DNA from: Fusicatenibacter saccharivorans
GTDB taxonomy: Bacteria > Bacillota > Clostridia > Lachnospirales > Lachnospiraceae
Reading direction: 5' to 3'
Assembly: GCF_027667425.1 (NCBI RefSeq)
Contig: NZ_JAQEGR010000010.1
Span: 62,001 to 126,000, forward strand
Length of the DNA: 64,000 nt
The notes below the pieces were generated by a model. The model searched no databases and was not told where the DNA came from. It saw only the letters and a program-made list of their open reading frames with translations. Position numbers and translations under genes: made by a program. This document shows, one piece after another, positions 15,343 through 24,341 of the stretch (its first letter is position 1; every line of letters starts with the position of its first letter).

Positions 15343-17739
15343 TTAACTGTTGTAATAATCCGATGAACTGGATTCCTTCGTGTCTGCGCCTTCCACCACG
15401 GTTTTGCCGTACGGAAATGCAATGTAATCCTCTTCGGAAAGACCGCTCTTCACTTCGTAATAACTGCCCCACAGAAGTTTTCCGGTTACCACATTCTGTT
15501 TCTTTAATTTATCATTTTCATCCCGGATATAAACGAATTTCTGTCCGTTTTCCTCGCGGATGAATTCTTTGCTGACGTACAGGCCGTTGCCGTTTTCTAC
15601 ATCGTTTCCGACAGTGATTGCAATCTCGATCCAGTCACCGTTTTCAAAACCTTCTCCGCCTTCCGGGATAACGGCTGTGAACGGATAGAAGGAGGCTGGT
15701 GTCTCGCTGTACGACATGTAGCTTGTTGTCGGGTACGGAGAAATCTCGGTTACGGTTGCCGCTGCAAAAGCACCCGAAGACCAGGAAGTCACGTTAAGTT
15801 CATCGCCGACTTTTACCTGATCGAGATACGTCTCGCTTAAGTAGCCGCGCACGTACAGACCTTCGTTTCCACTGACCTGGATAAAGGCGCTTCCGTCGTT
15901 GGACGGGTTTTCTGCATTTCCAACCTTCTTTACCACACCGCTGATCGTCGCTTTTACGGTCTGGGAATCCAGGGATTTCTGCGTATTTTTGACTTTGAGT
16001 TCCTCTTCCTTCTGATCAAGCTTCAGATTACGGATCTGGCTTTCTTTTTCGCTGATGGCTTTTTTCAACTCATCTTTTGTGTAGGTCATCTGGGTATCAT
16101 CACCGGAAGAAGTATTGTTATTTGCGCTGCTTCCTGTGGATGATGTAAAGAGGGACTGTACCGATGCTTTTTCACCGTAGAATACGGTTTTTGCTGTCGT
16201 CTGCACTGCTTCCGGCGCATCTTCGCTCTGCGGTTCCGCTTCCGGTTCTGCCGGGGCTTCAGTCGGCGTCGGCGTTTCCGTCGGAACTGGGGTCTCGCTC
16301 GGCACCGGAGTTTCTGTTGGAACCGGCTCTGTGGTCGGAATCGGTGTTGTACTTGGTTCCGGGCTGACGGTCGGCTCTGGAGTTACACTCGGTCCCGGCG
16401 TAACGCTCGGGGTCGGAGTTACACTTGGTGTCGGGGTAATCGTTCCTTCTTTTACCGCCACATTTGCAGTGCTGACTGCCATGGAAGTACCCTTGTCATT
16501 TTTCGCTGTCACTTCTACTGTATAGATTCCGGCATCCTCTTTTGTGATGTTTTCTTTTGTGTAAGTATCCTTAAAATCTCCGTCGATTGTCTTTCCGTTG
16601 TGTTTCCAGACGTATGTGTAAGTGCCATCCGTTTCGGTGTTTTCTGTGGAATCGTCTGCCTCACCGCTTCCATTTCCGGCTTCACCCGGCTGTGTCACAT
16701 CGTCCTCGGACGGACTCTCGGTTCTATCATCCGTTTTATCGTCTGCTTTCTCATCCGGCTTCTCTTCGGTATCTTTCTTCTCATTGATTCCGATTTTCAG
16801 CTTCAGCTCGCCGCCCTCTGCCACCTCTGTGTTGGCAAGCGGCGTGGTGATTTTTATTTCCGGTGCATCCGCCGATTCGGATTCTTTCAGACTCAGGACT
16901 GCTTCATACGAAGTCTCGTATACTTTCGCAATCTTCGTTCCATCCTGCTCCCACACGGTTTCCAGCGCCTCTGCGGCTTTGTTTTCCTCATGAATCTCCA
17001 GGCGAAACCAGTATCCTTCGCTGTCCTCTTCTTTTTTCGTTCCCTTTTCATCCGCGTATCCTGCCATCTGATTCAGGAATCCGCCTGTTAGGACTGTTCC
17101 CGGTGCGCAGAGATAGGTGTATGGGTCTTCCTGCGTTCCTTCTCCTTTGTATGGTTTGGAACCAAATACAAGCTTATTCGTACTGCTGTACAGAACAGCA
17201 TCCTCGTACGTCGGCTCCGGTTCTGGGGTCGGAATCGGTTCGTCCGGGAAATCCGGATCGATGGGTTCATCTGGAAAATCCGGGAAATCCGGGAAATCCG
17301 GCTCCACCGGATTCAGCGGCGTATCCGATACCGGTTTTGTCTTTTTCAGCTTTTCCAGTTCTTTTTCACTCTGCTGGATTTTCAGCTTTGTCTGTGCAAG
17401 CTGTAACTGCTGCGTTTCCAGATCCAGCTCGATCATGCTGGTATCGTATGTCATCAGCGTGTCTCCGGCATTTACCACATCGCCCTCTTTGACGAGAACC
17501 TGGGAAATGGTCTGGCTGTCGGAAAGATAGATGTTCTGGGAAGCCGTCGAGGTGATCTGGCCTTCCATGTTCATGCTGTCTCCCCAGTATCCACTCGTAA
17601 AGTCACTGACCGGATACACTTTTACGGTTGTCTTCTGCGCCTGGCGAATCCCATAATAGCCGCCGACACTTACGCCACCCACGGCAACCGCTGTCACGAC
17701 TGCAATCGCTGCTTTCTTTGCGGCTTTTCCTTTTTTCAT
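15343..17739 (-). CDS. MacA/HlyD-like adaptor with Ig-like insert and Pro/Thr-rich linkers
   Basis: This 798-residue adaptor is about twice the usual length. It has an N-terminal anchor (residues 8-30), a lipoyl-like half (ISQVLVKEGDVVNAGDTLMT), a first helix (LETQQLQLAQTKLKIQQSEK) and, much later, the second helix (KAISEKESQIRNLKLDQKEE), second lipoyl half and beta-barrel domain. Between the two helices, where a plain hairpin is expected, lie an Asp/Pro repeat (PDFPDFPDFPDEPIDPDF), an Ig-like domain (about 295-430; YVWKHNGKTIDGDFK, DAGIYTVEVTAKND) and a Pro-Ser/Thr repeat (PTPSVTPTPSVTPGPSVTPE). The tip of the hairpin may therefore reach or bind something in the wall; that is inference. Start overlaps the ATPase stop by 4 bases. 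Confidence 0.85.
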   Translation of the reverse strand: MKKGKAAKKAAIAVVTAVAVGGVSVGGYYGIRQAQKTTVKVYPVSDFTSGYWGDSMNMEGQITSTASQNIYLSDSQTISQVLVKEGDVVNAGDTLMTYDTSMIELDLETQQLQLAQTKLKIQQSEKELEKLKKTKPVSDTPLNPVEPDFPDFPDFPDEPIDPDFPDEPIPTPEPEPTYEDAVLYSSTNKLVFGSKPYKGEGTQEDPYTYLCAPGTVLTGGFLNQMAGYADEKGTKKEEDSEGYWFRLEIHEENKAAEALETVWEQDGTKIAKVYETSYEAVLSLKESESADAPEIKITTPLANTEVAEGGELKLKIGINEKKDTEEKPDEKADDKTDDRTESPSEDDVTQPGEAGNGSGEADDSTENTETDGTYTYVWKHNGKTIDGDFKDTYTKENITKEDAGIYTVEVTAKNDKGTSMAVSTANVAVKEGTITPTPSVTPTPSVTPGPSVTPEPTVSPEPSTTPIPTTEPVPTETPVPSETPVPTETPTPTEAPAEPEAEPQSEDAPEAVQTTAKTVFYGEKASVQSLFTSSTGSSANNNTSSGDDTQMTYTKDELKKAISEKESQIRNLKLDQKEEELKVKNTQKSLDSQTVKATISGVVKKVGNAENPSNDGSAFIQVSGNEGLYVRGYLSETYLDQVKVGDELNVTSWSSGAFAAATVTEISPYPTTSYMSYSETPASFYPFTAVIPEGGEGFENGDWIEIAITVGNDVENGNGLYVSKEFIREENGQKFVYIRDENDKLKKQNVVTGKLLWGSYYEVKSGLSEEDYIAFPYGKTVVEGADTKESSSSDYYNS

Positions 17740-18419
17740 GCTTCGGCCACCTCCTTCGATTTCATCATTCCGTCGCGGATCTCCACGGTGCGCTGTGCCA
17801 TCGATGCGATCTCCGCGTCATGCGTAATCATCAAGATGCTGACGCCCTCATCGTTCAGGCTCTGGAACAGCTCCATGACCTGCTCGCCGGAATGGGAGTC
17901 GAGCGCTCCGGTCGGCTCATCAGCCAGCAGAATTTTCGGATGGTTGACGATCGCTCTTGCAATCGCCACACGCTGTTTCTGTCCGCCGGAGAGCTGGGTC
18001 GGTTTGAAACTCATACGGTCGCCGAGCCCCACCCGCTCGAGGGCAATCGCTGCCCGCTCTCTTCTCTCTTTTTTCGGCACGCCCGCGTACGTCAACGGCA
18101 GGCATACATTTTCCATTGCGCTCTGTCTTGCAAGGAGTTGGAAGTTCTGGAAGACAAAGCCGATTTTCTGCAGGCGGATGTCCGACATCTGATTGTCACT
18201 GCATTTGCTGATGTCCTGTCCGTCGAGGATCAGCCGTCCGCTCGTCGCCTGGTCGAGGCAGCCGACAATATTCATCAGTGTTGTTTTTCCGGAACCGGAA
18301 GGACCCATGATCGCAACGTACTCGCCTTCTTCCATGGAGAAGTTGATGTTTTTCAGAACCGGAACCGGGATTTTGCCCTGCATATATTCTTTACAGATAT
18401 TCTCTAATTCCAGAATCAC
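17736..18419 (-). CDS. MacB/LolD-type ABC transporter ATP-binding protein
   Basis: The 227-residue ATPase has Walker A GPSGSGKTT, the signature LSGGQKQRVAIARA, Walker B ILLADEPTGALDS and a C-terminal HDAEIASMAQR switch histidine. It is in the subfamily that pairs with FtsX-like permeases. It overlaps its neighbours by 4 bases on both sides (ATGA junctions), so all three are translationally coupled. Confidence 0.96.
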   Translation of the reverse strand: MILELENICKEYMQGKIPVPVLKNINFSMEEGEYVAIMGPSGSGKTTLMNIVGCLDQATSGRLILDGQDISKCSDNQMSDIRLQKIGFVFQNFQLLARQSAMENVCLPLTYAGVPKKERRERAAIALERVGLGDRMSFKPTQLSGGQKQRVAIARAIVNHPKILLADEPTGALDSHSGEQVMELFQSLNDEGVSILMITHDAEIASMAQRTVEIRDGMMKSKEVAEA

Positions 18420-19861
18420 GGCTGCACCTCCCCGTCATCTGCTGATCCGGCTTCCTGTGTGTCTGCCGGTTCTGCCTTACCATTGTCGGCGCCGCCGATC
18501 ACGTTCGTTGTATCTTCCTCACCGCTGTACTCTGCGCCGTCCATGGTATTGTCAACCATGCCGTTTTCATCCTGCGTCATACCGTCGTCGACCATTCCAT
18601 CGTCGTTGTCAAGCATACCGTCATCCACCATTCCGTCATCCTCGCCGCCGGCCGGATTGCTCTGTCCCAGTGATCCGTCGGTGCTGACTACGGTCTTCAT
18701 CCCTTCTTCCAGACCGTCCTCCGGGAAGGTGATTGCATCATCTTCTGCAAGGCCGTCGGTGATCTGATATTCCATCATATTTTCATCGTGTGTTCCAAGG
18801 GTTACGCTTCGTTTTTCCAGTTTGCCTTTTCCATTATCGGCCCAGACGTAAGGATTGCTGTCGACATCGTTGATAAAGGAGTCAGACAGCCAGATTCCTG
18901 TTTTGACTTCCTGCTGGCCGACATCCGGCTCTACGTAAACGTGCTGACCGAGCATCAGGCCATTTGTTCCATCGAGCTGTACATAAAACGGATAGTTGCT
19001 TGACTGCGTCATACCGTCTCCCGAACTGCTGTAAACGTTATTGCTTCCTGTCCGTGCATTTTCCCGATCAATCTTTGTCACGGTTCCGGTCCAGGTCTGA
19101 TTCTCATCTACACGAGAATGCACGATCACCTGGCTTCCTTCGGTAATCGAACCGTCGCTCATATTCTGTTCATTGATCTGGCCTTTTACACGGAAATCTC
19201 CCGTTGCAAGAACGGTCAGGAAGGAATTGTCGGAGTTGTCACCGGAGTAAGCGCCGGCGCTGCTGTCATCGTTGTTGATTGATTTTACAACACCGGCGAT
19301 TTCGCTGATCACGGTCGCATTGGTGATGTTATCGTTTAATTTATCAATCTCCGCCTGTTTTGATTTTCCTTCATATTCTTTTTTCTTTAAATCCAGCTCC
19401 GCTTCCTGAATTTCCAGTGTGATGCTTGCCTGCTGGTCTTTTGATGCCTGCTTTTTGTCTTTGTAAAGCTGGTCGATATTGGTATTCATACTTGAAAGTT
19501 CATTGTTTATACGTTCCAGATCCAGCTGCGCCTGCTCGAGGTCACTCTGGAATTTCTCGGTATCGTAGGAGAACAGCGGTGTTCCGACCTGAACCTCCTG
19601 ACCGACTTCCACATAAACTTCCTTTACCTTTTTCTCGCTGTTTTTCTCTACCTTCCAGGTATTTTCCGACTCCACAACACCGGCATAGCGGTTTTCCATT
19701 CCATTTCCGGTTCCCAGATTGGTCAGGGCTTTTACAGTATTGACATAGACGACGTTATCGTCCTCTTTTGTACTGTTTCCAAGGAAATGCCATGTCACTC
19801 CCCCTCCGGCTGCCGCCAGCACTGCGACTGCACACACAATCGCGATTACTTTTTTCTTCAT
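18416..19861 (-). CDS. MacA-like efflux adaptor with Asp/Gly/Met repeat tail
   Basis: The first gene of the exporter operon encodes 481 residues: anchor segment (4-25), lipoyl half (VYVEVGQEVQVGTPLFSYDT), an uninterrupted alpha hairpin (about 105-180), second lipoyl half and beta-barrel. The last 90 residues are a repetitive acidic tail (DDGMVDDGMLDNDDGMVDDG). GGGAGGAAGC precedes the ATG. The operon thus encodes two different adaptors, one simple and one with an Ig insert, for one ATPase and one permease. The exported substrate is unknown. Confidence 0.88.
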   Translation of the reverse strand: MKKKVIAIVCAVAVLAAAGGGVTWHFLGNSTKEDDNVVYVNTVKALTNLGTGNGMENRYAGVVESENTWKVEKNSEKKVKEVYVEVGQEVQVGTPLFSYDTEKFQSDLEQAQLDLERINNELSSMNTNIDQLYKDKKQASKDQQASITLEIQEAELDLKKKEYEGKSKQAEIDKLNDNITNATVISEIAGVVKSINNDDSSAGAYSGDNSDNSFLTVLATGDFRVKGQINEQNMSDGSITEGSQVIVHSRVDENQTWTGTVTKIDRENARTGSNNVYSSSGDGMTQSSNYPFYVQLDGTNGLMLGQHVYVEPDVGQQEVKTGIWLSDSFINDVDSNPYVWADNGKGKLEKRSVTLGTHDENMMEYQITDGLAEDDAITFPEDGLEEGMKTVVSTDGSLGQSNPAGGEDDGMVDDGMLDNDDGMVDDGMTQDENGMVDNTMDGAEYSGEEDTTNVIGGADNGKAEPADTQEAGSADDGEVQP

Positions 19862-20019
19862 ACGCTTCCTCCCACTTTTCTATTTTACAAATTAATTTTC
19901 TGCTTTCCCAAGTTAGTTCTATCGTATCACATTTTGTTTTTTGTTTTCTTACTTTTTCCTTACTCTTTTTTTAGCAAATACTGGCTTTTTCTGAAAATAG
20001 ATTTTTGTTTTTGTCATTA

Positions 20020-20057
20020 AAAACCTGCCTCCGTGTTTATGACGGAAAGCAGGTTTT
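20020..20057 (-). terminator. Terminator of the small membrane protein gene
   Basis: AAAACCTGC and GCAGGTTTT with inner CCGT/ACGG arms, followed on the minus strand by TTTTTAATGA. The hairpin lies 27 bases after the stop. Confidence 0.75.
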
Positions 20058-20083
20058 CTTTCGAATCTGTTAGATTTTATTTT

Positions 20084-20347
20084 TTATGCTACAAGTTTCA
20101 TCTCCCGCAGAATGCGGTATACGAGATAACAGATCAGCGCTGCACAGACCAGTTTGAACAGAAGCGGAACGACGGCGAACACGATTTTAAATCCAAGCCA
20201 GATCACGCCGATCGGGAGAAGAATAGTGGCGCATGCGCCGAGGACTTTTCCTCCAAATTTCAGCAGCAGTCCGACGATCCCAAATAAAATTCCAATTCCG
20301 CAGAGCAGACCAAAACAGGTTGCCAGCATGACTAATGTAACTAACAT
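20084..20347 (-). CDS. Small hydrophobic membrane protein, unknown function
   Basis: The 87 residues form three predicted membrane segments (about 2-30, 36-57, 58-78) with a short basic end (REMKLVA). AAGGAGGGATCACG precedes the ATG. The gene stands alone between two terminators (20020-20057 and 20512-20551). I do not recognise the family; size and composition resemble small envelope-stress membrane proteins, but no motif supports that. Confidence 0.7.
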   Translation of the reverse strand: MLVTLVMLATCFGLLCGIGILFGIVGLLLKFGGKVLGACATILLPIGVIWLGFKIVFAVVPLLFKLVCAALICYLVYRILREMKLVA

Positions 20348-20511
20348 CGTGATCCCTCCTTGTCTTTTTCTCTATGTGTTCCACTTGCTGTGGATGTTTC
20401 CGTATCTTTCTTACAAACCATATTGTAGCACTTTTTTCCAGCAAAACAACGGGGAAGACGTGGAAGAATTTCTTAAGTTTTTCTTTACACCGATCGAGTG
20501 AAACCTAAAAA

Positions 20512-20551
20512 AGGACAGACAACGCTGCACTTCTGCAAAATTGTCTGTCCT
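20512..20551 (-). terminator. Terminator of the hisS-aspS transcript
   Basis: AGGACAGACAA (20512-20522) and TTGTCTGTCCT (20541-20551) form a perfect 11-base stem followed on the minus strand by TTTTTTAGG. Confidence 0.88.
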
Positions 20552-20570
20552 GTAAATTACAAAATTTTCT

Positions 20571-22379
20571 TTACTCTTCTGTTGTCTCTTCCTCAGCCTG
20601 CGGCTCAACCTCAAGACCAAGCTCTTCCAGCTGTGCTGCGTCAACCGGTGACGGAGCCTCGGTCATCAGACAGGAAGCATCTTTTACCTTCGGGAATGCG
20701 ATGACGTCGCGGATGCTGTCCTCTTTTGCCATCAGCATAACGAGACGGTCCAGTCCGTAAGCCAGTCCGGCGTGAGGCGGAACTCCGTATTTGAAAGCAT
20801 CCAGAAGGAAACCAAATCGCTCATGTGCCTGTTCCTTTGTGAAACCAAGCATCTCAAACATCTTCTCCTGCACATCGTTCTGGTGAATACGAACGCTTCC
20901 TCCTCCGATCTCAGTGCCGTTCAGGACGATATCGTAAGCTTTTGCACGAACTGCGCCCGGATCGGTATCCAGAAGCGGCAGATCCTCGTCCATCGGCATG
21001 GTGAACGGGTGATGCATTGCGGTGAAACGGTTCTCCTCATCGGACCACTCCAGAAGCGGGAACTCGGTAATCCATACGAAACGGTATTCGTTCTTGTCGA
21101 GAAGTCCCATCTGCTCTGCCAGTTCCAGACGAAGTGCGCCAAGAACGTTCCAAACAATCTTGTTGCGGTCTGCTGCGAAGAGAAGAAGGTCTCCAGCCTG
21201 TCCGTCCATGGCTTTGATGAGGGCTTCCATCTGCTCCTCTGTCATAAATTTGGAGAAGGAAGATTTCCAGCTTCCATCCTCATGGATTGCAATGTATGCA
21301 AGACCTTTTGCACCGTAACCTTTCGCAAACTCAACGAGCTTGTCGATTTTCTTTCTCGGCATTGCGCCCTGTCCCTTTGCGTTAATACCGCGGACAGAAC
21401 CGCCGTTTTCAAGTGCGCCCTTAAATACAACGAACTCGGTATCTTTTACGGTCTCGGAAACATCAACCAGCTCCATACCGAAACGCAGGTCCGGTTTGTC
21501 GGAACCGAAACGGTTCATAGCCTCTTTCCAGGTCATTCTCTGGATCGGGAGCTGTACCTCAACGCCGAGCACCTCTTTGAACAGGTGTGCCAGCAGTCTC
21601 TCATTGACATCGATAACATCATCTACATCAACGAAAGCAAGCTCCATATCGATCTGGGTGAACTCCGGCTGACGGTCAGCACGCAGGTCCTCGTCACGGA
21701 AACATTTTACAATCTGGATATAGCGGTCATAGCCGGAGCACATCAGAAGCTGTTTGAACAGCTGCGGAGACTGCGGCAGTGCATAGAAGCTGCCCGGATG
21801 AACACGGCTCGGTACCAGATAGTCTCTGGCGCCTTCCGGTGTGGATTTGGTCAGCATCGGGGTTTCGATCTCAAGAAAACCTTCTTTTGACATGAACTCA
21901 CGGGTGAGCATTGCCACCTTGCTTCTCATAATCAGGTTTCTCTGGATATCCGGTCGGCGCAGATCCAGGTAACGGTATTTCAGACGGAGCTCTTCTCTCG
22001 TCTTGGAATCCTCCTCGATCGGGAACGGCGGGGTTTCTGCCTCGGAAAGAATGCGTAAGGACTCAGCCTTTACTTCGAGCTCTCCTGTTGCCAGATTTTC
22101 ATTGATAGCACCGGAGCGGGCCATAACTTCACCTTCTACGGCAATGACGAACTCGCTGCGCAGTTTTGCTGCTTTCTCAAAACCTTCCTCACTGATCGGG
22201 CCGTTCTCAAAGATAATCTGCATAATACCGCTTCTGTCACGCAGATCGACGAAAATAATTCCGCCTTTATTACGGCTCTTCTGTACCCAGCCCATCAGGG
22301 TTACTTTTTTTCCGATATCTGCTTTTGTGACTTCCGCACAGCGGCAGGTTCTCTTCAGGCCTTTCATGGATTCAGCCAT
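20571..22379 (-). CDS. aspS: Aspartyl-tRNA synthetase (bacterial type with GAD domain)
   Basis: The 602-residue class II enzyme has an N-terminal OB anticodon domain (VTLMGWVQKSRNKGGIIFVD), motif 2 (FRDEDLRADRQPEFTQIDME), the bacterial GAD insertion (about 290-420) and motif 3 (GLAYGLDRLVMLM). GGAGGAACAAGAAA supports the ATG at 22379 over an upstream in-frame ATG. The C-terminal extension after position 570 is acidic. hisS ends 92 bases upstream; the pair is a common Clostridia arrangement. Confidence 0.97.
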   Translation of the reverse strand: MAESMKGLKRTCRCAEVTKADIGKKVTLMGWVQKSRNKGGIIFVDLRDRSGIMQIIFENGPISEEGFEKAAKLRSEFVIAVEGEVMARSGAINENLATGELEVKAESLRILSEAETPPFPIEEDSKTREELRLKYRYLDLRRPDIQRNLIMRSKVAMLTREFMSKEGFLEIETPMLTKSTPEGARDYLVPSRVHPGSFYALPQSPQLFKQLLMCSGYDRYIQIVKCFRDEDLRADRQPEFTQIDMELAFVDVDDVIDVNERLLAHLFKEVLGVEVQLPIQRMTWKEAMNRFGSDKPDLRFGMELVDVSETVKDTEFVVFKGALENGGSVRGINAKGQGAMPRKKIDKLVEFAKGYGAKGLAYIAIHEDGSWKSSFSKFMTEEQMEALIKAMDGQAGDLLLFAADRNKIVWNVLGALRLELAEQMGLLDKNEYRFVWITEFPLLEWSDEENRFTAMHHPFTMPMDEDLPLLDTDPGAVRAKAYDIVLNGTEIGGGSVRIHQNDVQEKMFEMLGFTKEQAHERFGFLLDAFKYGVPPHAGLAYGLDRLVMLMAKEDSIRDVIAFPKVKDASCLMTEAPSPVDAAQLEELGLEVEPQAEEETTEE

Positions 22380-22471
22380 TTTCTTGTTCCTCCTATTTGG
22401 AACTGCGGACACAAAGAATCTGCATCCGCAGCACATCGTTTTTTCATGCGATTACTATTATTGGATATTCC

Positions 22472-23728
22472 TTACATTTTGTCAACAAAAAATTCTTCGA
22501 TCTCAGTGTAGCCCTCGCTGGCAAGCTGCTCTTTCTGGAATTTCTTGTTCTTTTTCATCACGGCGATGTTGATGGCCGTGCCTTCACTTCTCTCTTTTGT
22601 CGCCTGCTGAATGATCTTCTGCATTCCCTCTGCCGGCATGTTTTTCTCGATCAGGTACGCTTTTTTCTTCTGCGCGCCCGGGATCTGGTAATCTCTCTCA
22701 AGCAGAAGCATAACGATACGCTCAAATCCGATGGAGAATCCGCATGCGCAGGTCTGGTTTCCGGTGAATTTTCCGATCATTTCATCGTAGCGTCCGCCGC
22801 CTCCGACAGATCCGCCGTACTCATCCATAGCGATCTCGAAGATCGGTCCGGTATAGTAGGACATTCCGCGCACCAGAGTCGGATCGAAAGCGATCTTGAA
22901 TTCTGCGGTCTTCACGGCATTAACACTGTCGATGATGGTCTTCAGGCCGTCTGCGTACTCTTTGTCAAGGAATCCCTCGAGTTTCTCACGGCAGTACTCT
23001 ACGCCTGCGGTATCCGGGGTGATCTCCTCGAACATTTTCAGGTATTTCTCTACGGACTCTTTTGCAAAGCCGGCTTCCTCGAGCTCTTTGGCAACGCCCT
23101 CAAAACCGATTTTATCCATCTTATCGAGGATAATAAATACGGTGTCATAGGACTCCTCCGGGAATCCGCTGTAGGCTGCCATTGCTTTTAAGATGCGGCG
23201 GTCATTGATACGGATCGTAAAGTTCTTGAAGTCCAGTTTTCCAAGCAGTGTGGTGGTAGCAAGGATCAGCTCAATCTCTGCGAGGTTGGTCGGCTCGCCG
23301 AGGATATCGATATCGCACTGCATGAACTGGCGGTATCTTCCTCTCTGCGGACGGTCTGCACGCCATACATTTCCCATCTGAAGTGCTTTGAACGGGGACG
23401 GAAGCTCGTTTGCGTTGTTGGAATAGTAACGGCAGAGCGGAACGGTCAGGTCATAACGCAGGCCGCTGTCTACGAGATCGTTTTCTTTCTCAGCGGTCTC
23501 GAGTTTCAGCTTCTCTCCTCTTTTTAAGATCTTGAAAATCAGTTTCTCATTCTCGCCGCCCTGTTTGCTGTTCAGGTTTTCGATGTGCTCCACGCATGGG
23601 GTCTCCATGGAGGTAAAGCCGAAGGTTCCGTAAGTTTCCTTGATCAGACGGATCACATAGTCACGGATTGCCATTTCTTTCGGTAAAATATCTTTCATTC
23701 CGGTAACCGGTTTCTTTTTTAATGCCAT
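22472..23728 (-). CDS. hisS: Histidyl-tRNA synthetase
   Basis: The 418-residue class II enzyme shows the motif 2 region RADRPQRGRYRQFMQCDID, the histidine motifs LVRGMSYYTGPIFEI and GGRYDEMIG, and motif 3 (CGFSIGFERIVML). AAAGGAG ten bases upstream fixes the ATG at 23728. That start lies 68 bases inside the preceding HD-GYP gene, an unusually long overlap. Confidence 0.97.
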   Translation of the reverse strand: MALKKKPVTGMKDILPKEMAIRDYVIRLIKETYGTFGFTSMETPCVEHIENLNSKQGGENEKLIFKILKRGEKLKLETAEKENDLVDSGLRYDLTVPLCRYYSNNANELPSPFKALQMGNVWRADRPQRGRYRQFMQCDIDILGEPTNLAEIELILATTTLLGKLDFKNFTIRINDRRILKAMAAYSGFPEESYDTVFIILDKMDKIGFEGVAKELEEAGFAKESVEKYLKMFEEITPDTAGVEYCREKLEGFLDKEYADGLKTIIDSVNAVKTAEFKIAFDPTLVRGMSYYTGPIFEIAMDEYGGSVGGGGRYDEMIGKFTGNQTCACGFSIGFERIVMLLLERDYQIPGAQKKKAYLIEKNMPAEGMQKIIQQATKERSEGTAINIAVMKKNKKFQKEQLASEGYTEIEEFFVDKM

Positions 23729-24341
23729 TTTCTGTTTTCTCCTTTATGATTTCCCGGATCAATTCATCGACATCAGAAAGCTCGATCGCTTTCCGGCTGC
23801 CGCTGTGGATCACTCTCTGAAATGCCAGGAACATTTTCAGATCGAAATTTTTGACTTCTTCTGTCATAAGCTCCATCGCCTGTTTCCGCGTAAACGCACT
23901 CCGGTACGGGCGGTCGGAGGTCAGCGCGCAGTACACATCACAGATGCGTAAGATACGCGCCCCAAACGGAATCTTTTCTCCCGCCAGATTGGCCGGATAC
24001 CCGGTTCCGTCATAATTTTCATGGTGATACAGAATACTCTCCAGCACAAAATCGGAGTAGCCGCGTCCCTGCAGGAGTTCATAGCCCAGTGTGGAATGGG
24101 TCCGCACAAAGCGCATCTCCTCGACGACGAGTGTATCCTGTTCTTCTACGTAATTCTCCAGTACAATCTTTCCGATATCGTGGAGAACGCCCGCTTTTGC
24201 AAGCTCATAGCAGATTTCTTTCTCATACCCAAGTTCCCGCGCAAGATCGTAAGCTAAATTGCTCACTTCCATGCCATGGATGAGCTGCTCGGTCAGGGTA
24301 TAGCGCAGCATGTGAAGCTGCTGACTGGAATTTTCTTTCAT
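23661..24341 (-). CDS. HD-GYP-type phosphohydrolase (short, single domain)
   Basis: The 226-residue protein carries HD-GYP landmarks: HDIGK (VLHDIGKIVLENYV), YHHENYDGTGYP and the downstream CDVYCALTSDRPYR. HD-GYP domains hydrolyse cyclic dinucleotides such as c-di-GMP. There is no sensor or receiver domain. The start overlaps the hemZ stop by 4 bases, so it is translationally coupled. The last 22 residues overlap the first codons of hisS in another frame. Its insertion between hemZ and hisS is the odd member in an otherwise standard Clostridia run. Confidence 0.82.
   Translation of the reverse strand: MKENSSQQLHMLRYTLTEQLIHGMEVSNLAYDLARELGYEKEICYELAKAGVLHDIGKIVLENYVEEQDTLVVEEMRFVRTHSTLGYELLQGRGYSDFVLESILYHHENYDGTGYPANLAGEKIPFGARILRICDVYCALTSDRPYRSAFTRKQAMELMTEEVKNFDLKMFLAFQRVIHSGSRKAIELSDVDELIREIIKEKTENGIKKETGYRNERYFTERNGNP

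Noticed and set aside
16200..16440. Possible CRISPR-like or tandem DNA repeat
   Set aside because: The periodicity comes from in-frame codons for Pro-Thr/Ser repeats and lacks fixed repeat-spacer structure.
20772..21890. 372-residue plus-strand frame opposite aspS
   Set aside because: Antisense shadow of a clear aspartyl-tRNA synthetase gene.
23729..24341. T-box or other tRNA-responsive leader for hisS/aspS
   Set aside because: The upstream DNA is coding, the genes are embedded in a run, and no T-box core sequence was seen.
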